A stretch of DNA of 64,000 nucleotides, taken from NCBI GenBank assembly GCA_963971225.1, contig OZ020269.1:13044701-13108700 (forward strand), written 5' to 3'. Positions 56,280 through 64,000 of this stretch are shown piece after piece. Origin of the DNA: Melieria omissa. Taxonomy: Eukaryota > Arthropoda > Insecta > Diptera > Ulidiidae. Under the pieces are notes generated by a model. The model did no database searches. It saw nothing but the letters and a program-made list of their open reading frames with translations, and was not told the DNA's origin. Made by a program: the position numbers and the translations under genes. The stretch's first letter is position 1. Each line of letters opens with the position of its first letter.

Positions 56280-57954
56280 AATGTTTTCCATACAACAACA
56301 ATTCTTAAAATACTGTCAGTCATTTTAATTGAATTGTTCGACCTAATTGACTTTGTTGGTTTGAGTTTGCGTTTGTCTTTAAAGTAATTTAAAAAATGTC
56401 TCTTGCATTTTTCTTGAACACTCAATGAATCCACACCACTGTATGTACCGTTATTAGTTTTAACAAGTTGTAAACAAATTTCGCTTCATTTTCTTCGTTC
56501 ACTCATGTTGGTTGCTTTTGCAAACATTTCTTCAATTTGCTGCTTTCGTTGCCTTTCATTTCAATTACAATATTTTGTGAAAGCAATAACAACAACAGCA
56601 GCGGCAACATTGTCGACAACAGCAGTGGCAAAAGTAAATGAAGTTGAAATTAACATTTTCATTGTTTTCTATTATGTTTGTAAATTGTTTTGTGTGCTGT
56701 TGTTTTGTTTTGTTTTGCTGATGTTGTTTTTGTTCTTCATTTGTGTATGTGTCTGTATGTGTTGCCATCTAGCGCTGATTTATGTAAATGTTGTAAGGAC
56801 GCGTCTGTGCTGAATGTGCGCCTTGAAGTGAGTTTGCTTATTGCTTGCTTGGTTGTTGTTTTTGTCAGTGTTTGTGTGCTGTTTGTAAATGATTTTTTGG
56901 GCAACGTGTGCAAACAATAAATTGAAGAAGATGTGTTCATATTATTTATTTGTCGAAATATGATGAGAATATACGTCTAAAGAAATTGTTTGTGTAGACA
57001 TGCAGACATGTAATGATTACGCAAAAATATATATGTTTTGTATGTGTTGCATTGTATGTCAGACAAAAAACCTCAAAGAATAATCTTGAAGCACTCGAAG
57101 GCTGCTTTCATCAGTATTATAGACAAACGTATCTCATAATCACTCAGACACTCAGAGACACAATAATAATGAAAAGCTTTAATCAATATAATTTCAATAT
57201 TTGTAGCTTCAATTATGCAGAAATATTCATAATTGTCATAAAAATGTACTGATTCGATTTAATGTTACTCATACGCCATGTAAACCTATGATGTGTGTCT
57301 ATTTGTTTGGACATGCGCGAACATTTTTTATATATTTCTATGATTAGTGTGATTAGAAAAAGTAGTTCAGTCACCTCCGTGCGTTCGTCTTCTGGTCGAG
57401 TTGTAAGTAAAATTCTGTATAAGAAGTTCGGTTATCGGAATAAAATTCAGTAAGGAAATGTTAGCTTATGGCACTCGCATAGGCCCGTAGTGACTCGTTT
57501 TGCATTACCACAGTAACGAAGGACCCTAAAAGTACACACCCTACCTGAGCGAAAGAGGAAAATAATTGAGACTTCTTTGTGAAACGGACCATTTTTATTA
57601 CGTCAATAAAACCAATTGGTTTAATCCCTGATGTCCCTGTGACGCAGGAACCCATTGCAAATTAACATAATTTCACTTCGATAAGTTACTCAGAGCTGTG
57701 TGGCTCCTGTCTACCAGTTTCGAAGAGGTGTTCAAGCCGGTGAGCAAATTAATGATCTTGCCTGACTACTTGCAAACGCTAGAAGTATCAGTATTGAGTC
57801 CACTTAGCCGTACAGTGGGCAGCAGTAAAATCCTTAGTAGTCCTTGTCCTTTCTCAAGATTCACGTGGGAACCCTGTGTGTCAATCAAATAATGCTACAC
57901 GTATGAAGTGTATTAGAATTCTAAATGATTGATTTCAGCTAAAAAAATGTATGT
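56280..57954. other. Single-copy DNA without identifiable gene
   Basis: ORFs up to 102 codons have no recognisable family. A first isolated copy of TGTTACTCATACGCCATGT, the landmark of the following array, is at 57264. Otherwise nothing is seen. Confidence 0.45.
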
Positions 57955-58560
57955 TATCTAATAAATGTTACTCATACGCCACGTCGTATCTCAAGTAAAA
58001 AGCCAGTTTAACTATTGAGACACGTTTGTTGTAACATTTTCGGCTGTAAAATCTTAGAAAACATGTAAAAAATTTGTATTAACCAAAAAATGTTACTCAT
58101 ACGTCCCGTCTAACATGAAGTAAATACTAAAATCAACCAATGCAACATGTTTGTTCAAACATTTTGAATTGTGATAACCAACAAAAGTAAAAAAAAGCAA
58201 GAGAAAAAATCTGTTGACGCAAAACTGTTACTCATAGGCCATGTGTTACATCAAATAAATAGCAAAAGCTAATGCAACATGTTTGCTGTAACATTTTAAG
58301 TTATCTAAATCTAAAAAACCATGAAAAAACATGTGTTAACCAATAAATGTTGCTCATACGCCACGTCGTACATCAAATAAATACTAAACAATCAACCGAT
58401 ATGACACGTTTGCCGTAACATTTTGAGCTGTAAAATCTAAATGCTCTAAAATGTTACTCATACGCCATGCCTTACAGCAAGTTATGTAGTTTGAAATTGA
58501 AATGAAGCCACACGTTTGCTGTAACATTTTGAATTCTGAGATCTCTAAAACACATTTTCG
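57955..58560. repeat. Tandem repeat, about 120 bp unit (TGTTACTCATACGCC)
   Basis: TGTTACTCATACGCC-type landmarks start at 57966, 58091, 58226, 58348 and 58452, each followed 60-70 bases later by CACGTTTGCTGTAACATTTT-like sequence. There are five diverged copies. Non-coding. Confidence 0.85.
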
Positions 58561-59643
58561 GGTTATTTCATTTGCTCAGTGGTCACAAGTTAAACTACAC
58601 AACCTACCGATTGTCTTGAAATTCAAAGTTTCAAATTTTCACAAGTGTTCATTTTAATTTTCTTCAAACCGTCATCCATCTAGTATAGCTACCAAAATAC
58701 TCATCAGCCCGTCCATTATTATTTTATTATTTCCTGTTTTGTTCGCCAGTTAAACCTCCTTGCTGAACCTGCTCTTTTATTTTTTTATTTTTGATTCCTT
58801 TCTCTACGCATTTGTATGCTCCTTTCAATTATTTACTTCCTGAATTATTTGTGTATCATCGAATTTTCTGCATTGCCCTTTCTGTGCTCGTCCAACTGCT
58901 CTGCTATCACTTTTCTTTACTTTCCTCAGTAGTATTTTCTTCTACTCATTCCTACCTGCTTGACCCTTTCTTTGCCCGCTTTGAGTCTGCTTTCTATTTA
59001 GTTTTTTTTCATAATTTCTTGATAAATTTGTTCACTTCATTTTTTTGCTTACTTTTCTTCTGTTCGCTCAACTTGTGCCGCTGCCGCTGCTGCCATTCGT
59101 TCCGCTTGTTTTGGCTGATTTGATGAGGTATTTAAATTGTAATTAGATTGCAGAATAAAAATGCATTCAGAAGCGTGCTTCAGCGCTGCTTTAATTGCTT
59201 TTATTTAATGCTTAACATAATGTCGGCTTAATCGGAAAATTTTCCTTTAAGAAAGCTTAAGCGTCGCCTGCTGTTACGTGTCGCTCATGGCGCAAGTAAT
59301 TAGCTGCGCTGATTTTAGTCATGAAAATCATAAAATTGATGGCAAATAAAAGACTCAATTGAAAATGATTTTTAGATGAAAATTATGCAAATCGCATTTG
59401 AGGAAATGTAGTTTTTTATGTGTCTTGTACTGTTTTAGTGTTTTAGCTTTGCTTGACAAACAAATTTGACTTGAATTGAATTAATTTGAATTGAATTTAA
59501 TTGAATAATGTAACAAACACATAATTCAATTAAACGTTTTCTGTCGACACTTCAAGGTCTTACGAATTTGTGATCAGCCTCAACTTTAATAGGTTAAGTT
59601 TAGTTTAAGTCAGTTTTCTGTATATTTTTTTGGTTATGTATAT
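58561..59643. other. Single-copy DNA without identifiable gene
   Basis: A 110-codon ORF at 58791-59123 is Phe/Leu/Ser-rich with no family match; it reflects pyrimidine-rich sequence. No element ends seen. Confidence 0.45.
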
Positions 59644-59817
59644 TGTTACGAAAATGACTTCTCTAAGTTCGTATCTGGATTGTGTTTGAAAACAAAACCA
59701 CTTCAATTACTCAGCGCAAAACGCAGTCAGAAAGCAAACAATCACTTTATTTACAAATTTATACTTTTCTTGTTTTTACACTATTACTATTGCATGCTTC
59801 CCCTTTGCTGACTCAAA
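59644..59817 (-). mobile_element. Partial gypsy-type LTR, reverse orientation
   Basis: The plus strand TGTTACGAAAATGACTTCTC and the U5/R body through CAATCACTTTATTTACAAATT match the 11328 and 17584 LTRs closely. Similarity ends near 59817 at the start of the T-rich tract. U3 is missing. Confidence 0.78.
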
Positions 59818-62265
59818 TTATGTATATTTTGTATTTATTTGTTGCTTTCTTTTAATTTTGTTTTTTAACTTTTTTAATTGTTGTATTTCGTTTTTTTAAA
59901 TTTTTCGTTTCATTGTGTTTTGTAAATTATTTTGTAGTTATATTTTAATTTTTGCCTTGATTTTGTTGTTTTGTTTTTTGTTGTTGTATTTTATTTTATT
60001 TTGTAATTTAATTAAATTCTAAAATGTTTGTTTTTGTTTTATTTTTTTGTTTGGTTTTTTTATTTTTATTTAATTTTTTTACTTTTTCTTTTATTTCTTT
60101 TCCAAAATTTTTTGTCTTTAAATTTTGTTAAAAACGGAAAATTTTTTAAATTCTGTTTTTAGTTTTTGTTATATATTTCTTTTCATAAAATATTTTTGTA
60201 TTATTTCTACATTTTTAATTCATATTTAAATTTTTTTGTTTGTTTAAAAAAAAAAACTTTTATTGATGGTTTTTTAGCTTTTTGTGGTTTCTTATTCTGT
60301 TTTTGGTTTTTTTATATTCTTTGTTTTATAAAATATTTTTTATTGTTTCTAATTTTGTTTGTTTTATTTTCCATTTTAATTCTGTTTTTAGTTTTTGTTT
60401 TATATTTTGTTTTATAAAATATTTTTGTATTATTTCTACATTTTGTTTAATTTGATGTTTTTATGTTTACATTTTTTGGTTTATTTTGTTTGTTGCGCCT
60501 AATTCATATTAATTTTTTTGTAACAAATTGTGTATGTTATTTTTTTGTCTGCTTTTTTAAAAACAATTGTTATTTATTTATTGTTAGTGTTTTGTTTTTT
60601 GTTAATTTTGTTTTTGTTTTTATTTTTTATTTTTGTTTTATAAAATATTTTAGTATTGTTTAATGTTTTTTTTGTTTTATTGAATTTGTTTAAATTATTG
60701 TTTATCTATTTCTTAATTTATTGTTTTTAATATATGTACATTTTTTTATTGTTGATATGTTTGGCTTTTTTTTGTTTAATTTTGTTAGTCGAGCTTAATT
60801 TGTATTTTATTTTTTCTAATAAATTGTTTTTTTATTTATTTAATTTTTTTGTCTGCTTTTGTGAAAATTTTTATTGATTTTTTTATTTGTATGATTTTTG
60901 TTATTTTTTTGTTGTATTTTGTAATTATTAATTATAAATTAATAAATTGTTTTTTTTTATTTAACACAAAAAAATTTGTGAAAGTTTTTAATGATTTTTT
61001 TATTTTTATGATTTTTGTTATTTTTTTTGTTGTGTTTTGTAATTATTAATTATTGGTTTGTTCATGTTTTCGTTAAAGAAATTTCTTTTTGTGTTTATAT
61101 TTTTTGTTTTTATATATTTTTATAGCTTTGGTAATATTTGTTTTAATTTTTCAAATTTTTTTTCTTTATTGTTTTGTTTTAATTTTTGCCATTTATAATT
61201 TTAGTGTTTTTGTTTATTATTTTTAATTTGTTTTATTTATTATTTTGTTAATGTATTCTACTGCAATTTTTTATTGCTTTGCATTATTTTATAAGTTTTT
61301 TTTTTAATTTTTTAATTTAATTTTTAATTTTTTAAATATTTTTTGTTAATTTTTTGTATTTTGCAATTATTTGATAGGTTTGGTAATATTTGTTATAGTT
61401 TTTAAATATATTTTTTTCCAATTTATTATTTTCATTTTTTTATTTATTATTTTCATTTGTTTTATTTATTATTTTATGATTATTATTATTGGTATTTAAT
61501 TATTGTTTTTTCTTGTGTTATAGGTTTGGTAATATTTAAAAACTAAAACAGTTTTTAAAATATATTTTGTATTTACCTTTTTGTTTTAAATGTTTGTTTT
61601 TTTATTATTGTTTAATTTTTTTAAACTTATTTTTATTAAAATTTGTTTTATTTATTATTTTTTTATTGTCATTTATTGGTATTTTGTTATTGCTTTTTAT
61701 TATTTTATAGATTTGGTAATATTTGTTTTATATTTCTTATTTTTTTTAATGATTTGCTTTAATTTTTCAATTTATTATTTAATTTTTTTTATTTTAATTT
61801 TTTTTTAGTTTTTCATTAATTTTTTTTTGTTTTGCAATTATTATTTATATTTCATGTTTTGTTAAAGAAATTTGTGTTTATATTTTTTTATATTTGGTAA
61901 TATTGTTTTTTTATTATTTTCTAGAGTTTGTAATATTTGTTTTATTTTTCTTAATATTTTTTTTTAATGATTTGCTTTAATTTTTAAATTTATTATTTTA
62001 ATTTTTTAATTTTTAATTTTTTTTTTATTATTGGAATTTTTTTTTATTTTTTATTTATTTTTTATAATTGTTATTATTTGTATTTTATTATTATTATTAT
62101 TTTGATTGTTATTATTTTATTATTATTTGTATTGTTATTATTTTATTATTATTAATTATTTTTATATTTATTAGTGATTTCTTCTTCTATTTTGATTTAT
62201 TTTTGTTTTAGTTTCAGTTTTTTGAACTTTTATTTCTCTTTTATTTGCCTCTTACTGAATAACTT
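59818..62265. repeat. 2.4 kb T-rich strand-asymmetric tract
   Basis: The plus strand is overwhelmingly T with TTTTGTTTT, TTTATTTTT and TTATTATT strings and few A-runs. Short repeats of about 110-160 bp recur (for example TTTTGTTTTATAAAATATTTTTGTATTATTTC near 60180 and 60410, and GTTTGGTAATATTTGTT near 61130, 61380 and 61710). Phe-rich ORFs are artefacts. Confidence 0.85.
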
Positions 62266-63454
62266 TTTCATTTTCTAGTGTTTAAAGTTCATTTCCCACC
62301 CGAGAGCGACTCTTCACCGCAGGCCATAGACACAACTTGATCTCAAGCTGTCCAATGGCCACTTGCAACTTTCTCACATTTCTTAGAGCATTTCTTCTCG
62401 TCTTTCTATTTGCCAACGAACATTTTTGATTATTTTTTGTAGGGTCTTTGCTTTTCTATTCACTTCACAAGCGCTGCAACACTGCGTTTCAACCTCATTC
62501 GAGGCGACCTTTAACTTTAATTTTGAATTTGTATGAACACCACTCAACTTGAAATTCGAAACTTGCCCGAAAACTCGGCGTGCGCGTTAAATCAAACTCG
62601 GCTGCTCGCTGGGAAATTTGCTGTGTAGCTTTTGTCCTTTGGCCACAAGCGTTCGACCAACGTTGTGCCAAAAGTTTTGAGTTTTTGGTGAAGCGGCAAC
62701 GTAAACTTTTGCCAAGAATGTTGCGGCAGTGGTGAGGGGGAAAAATTAGCAGCGAGACAAAAGTAAGCACGCTACGTAGGTCGCATAGCCGATTATGCCG
62801 ACGATGCTGGACTGCCAACAGAATGAACTATGCGGACGTGTTCTGTATGCTAAGCGCGTGAGCACTTAAGAAAATCATTCATTTAAGCGCACACAGCGAA
62901 ATTAATTATTAATTTTTGTTTGTCTGTCCATTTGTGCAATGAGTTTGCTGCGTAATGCCTTTGGAAGTCTGCCATTCAGTGGCTTTCGCTCTCTCTCTCT
63001 GTCGCGCTGCTAAGACTCTCTTTCACTATGTCTGCCTGTGTGTGTGCTTGTGTTGGATTGTCGGCTTCGCTAAGTCGTCACAGTTTCGCCTTTTCGCTGG
63101 TTATAAATTCTTTGGTGCGCATTTTTGTTGGCGTGCCGCACCAAAAACTTTGGGCCAACTTAAGTTAAAAAGTAACTGAGCGTAAGTGGGCAACGCTACT
63201 TTTGTTGCTTACATTGTGATAATTAAAAATGTTCATGATTAGAGCGAAAGCCGGTTGGCTGCTGCCGCTTTCAGTCCGTTCATGTTCTGGTGGAGCGCTC
63301 TGAAAGTTGTTGGAAACAAAAAAGAAAAAATAGAAAAGAGCTTAAAAATAGTTTGTGTATTTTAAGCAAAGAACACCTCAATCCAAGCACAAGCAGAAAA
63401 TAACAAAAATTATTATAAAACTTAACCATCAACCATTAAGTAAATTGACGCCAA
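62266..63454. other. Single-copy, GC-richer DNA without identifiable gene
   Basis: This is less repetitive than most of the window. A minus-strand ORF of 107 codons (62495-62818) and plus-strand ORFs show no recognisable domain. Its position just upstream of a recursive splice candidate is compatible with intronic or regulatory DNA. Confidence 0.45.
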
Positions 63455-63458
63455 CAGG

Positions 63459-63512
63459 TCACTAATCATTCTCTCTCTCTCTTTCTCTTCTCGTCTCTTT
63501 GCAGGTATGTAC
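63459..63512 (+). promoter_or_regulatory. Candidate recursive splice site
   Basis: A canonical fly branch point CTAAT (63462-63466) is followed by about 33 nearly pure pyrimidines and TCTCTTTGCAG|GTATGT, with AG at 63503-63504 and GTATGT from 63505. It has the same acceptor-donor fusion as at 12202. An ordinary acceptor for an exon starting GTATGT is the alternative; the sequence after it has no obvious long conserved frame. Confidence 0.62.
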
Positions 63513-64000
63513 GCGTGCGTTGCTCATGGCTGGCAAACTTTATGTGTCCAATTTGGCTGAATTTATATGTTGGCAGCATTTTAGGCGCCGTACACCACAC
63601 ATCTGTGTGCGAAAATTCATCATAAGCGGCCGAGACACCTTTAGCCTTTCAGCTCGTTGGTTGCTTGGTTGGTTGGTTTGTTTGTGTGCGTGCGTGTTGG
63701 TGTCATTTGCGTGTACAAATCCCCAGCGCCAACTTACAACTTAATCACAAAATAAATGCGCCAAGATTAATAGGCCTTCTGCTGCGCGCTGCAACTTTGG
63801 CCGCTTTGTTGCCGCATTTCGGTTTTATGTTTTGTCGCGCCGTGGGCGCTAAATGTAATTTTATTACCTCGCTGCCTGTCGCGGTGCAAAATTTATGCCA
63901 ACAATAACAACAACAACAAAAGCTGCCATACATATGACCAACACTTCTGTAGCAGTGCGCACCAAATCGCATTTAATATCGCAGCTTAGCTTGAAATTTG
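63513..64000. other. Single-copy DNA to window end
   Basis: Overlapping ORFs on both strands (81, 80 and 75 codons), none recognisable. A CAA run is near 63903-63920. No gene supported. Confidence 0.45.

Noticed and set aside
57524..57537. Further Su(Hw)-type site CCCTAAAAGTACAC
   Set aside because: The TGCATA core is lost (GTGTAC), so binding is unlikely.
1..64000. CRISPR array or bacterial operon features
   Set aside because: Repeats are eukaryotic satellites without spacer structure; the sequence is clearly animal.

Overview
This 64 kb window looks like non-coding DNA from a higher dipteran, probably an acalyptrate fly and perhaps a tephritid. The evidence is the AT-rich composition, the many GTT/CAA, GT and T-rich simple repeats, the transposon families (gypsy-type LTRs, copia, piggyBac, hAT, Tc1, mariner, R1/LOA-type LINEs), a copia primer-binding site matching an internal part of initiator tRNA-Met, and a short recurrent motif that reads like the binding site of the fly insulator protein Su(Hw). 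The species call is inference. I found no convincing host coding exon. Two sites on the + strand (12202|12203 and 63504|63505) have a branch point, a polypyrimidine tract and AG fused directly to a 5' splice site. That is the form of recursive ('ratchet') splice sites, so much of the window may lie inside one giant intron of a rightward-transcribed gene.

Layout. 0-7.6 kb holds satellite-like arrays (a 308 bp higher-order repeat; AAAAT, AGATT and GACTAA arrays), a solo LTR, and a 311 bp duplication with two Su(Hw)-like motifs. 7.6-11 kb is a three-level transposon nest: a hAT-like element containing a piggyBac-like element containing a small hAT MITE. 11-26 kb has solo and partial LTRs, one candidate recursive splice site, a LINE fragment with RNase H, a pogo-like MITE, degenerate tandem repeats and a mariner relic. 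27-35.5 kb is a pentanucleotide satellite (TTTAA with a clean 58-unit TTTCA block) carrying a young copia retrotransposon with identical 158 bp LTRs. Its gag is split by a decayed Tc1-like element with 206 bp inverted arms. 37-47 kb contains a tRNA-derived SINE family, a LINE relic and the main Su(Hw)-like array. 46.6-49.7 kb has a Harbinger-like MITE, a short inverted repeat and a 1.6 kb polypurine tract. 50-64 kb has CAA, AAAAT and AAATC arrays, a second cluster of Su(Hw)-like motifs in the opposite orientation, a 2.4 kb T-rich desert and the second recursive splice candidate.

The only long intact coding sequence belongs to the copia element. The most interesting host-level signals are the Su(Hw)-like motif arrays, nearly all forward to the left of 44.7 kb and nearly all reversed to the right, and the recursive splice candidates. 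Together they suggest a long regulatory intron or intergenic region with insulator function.
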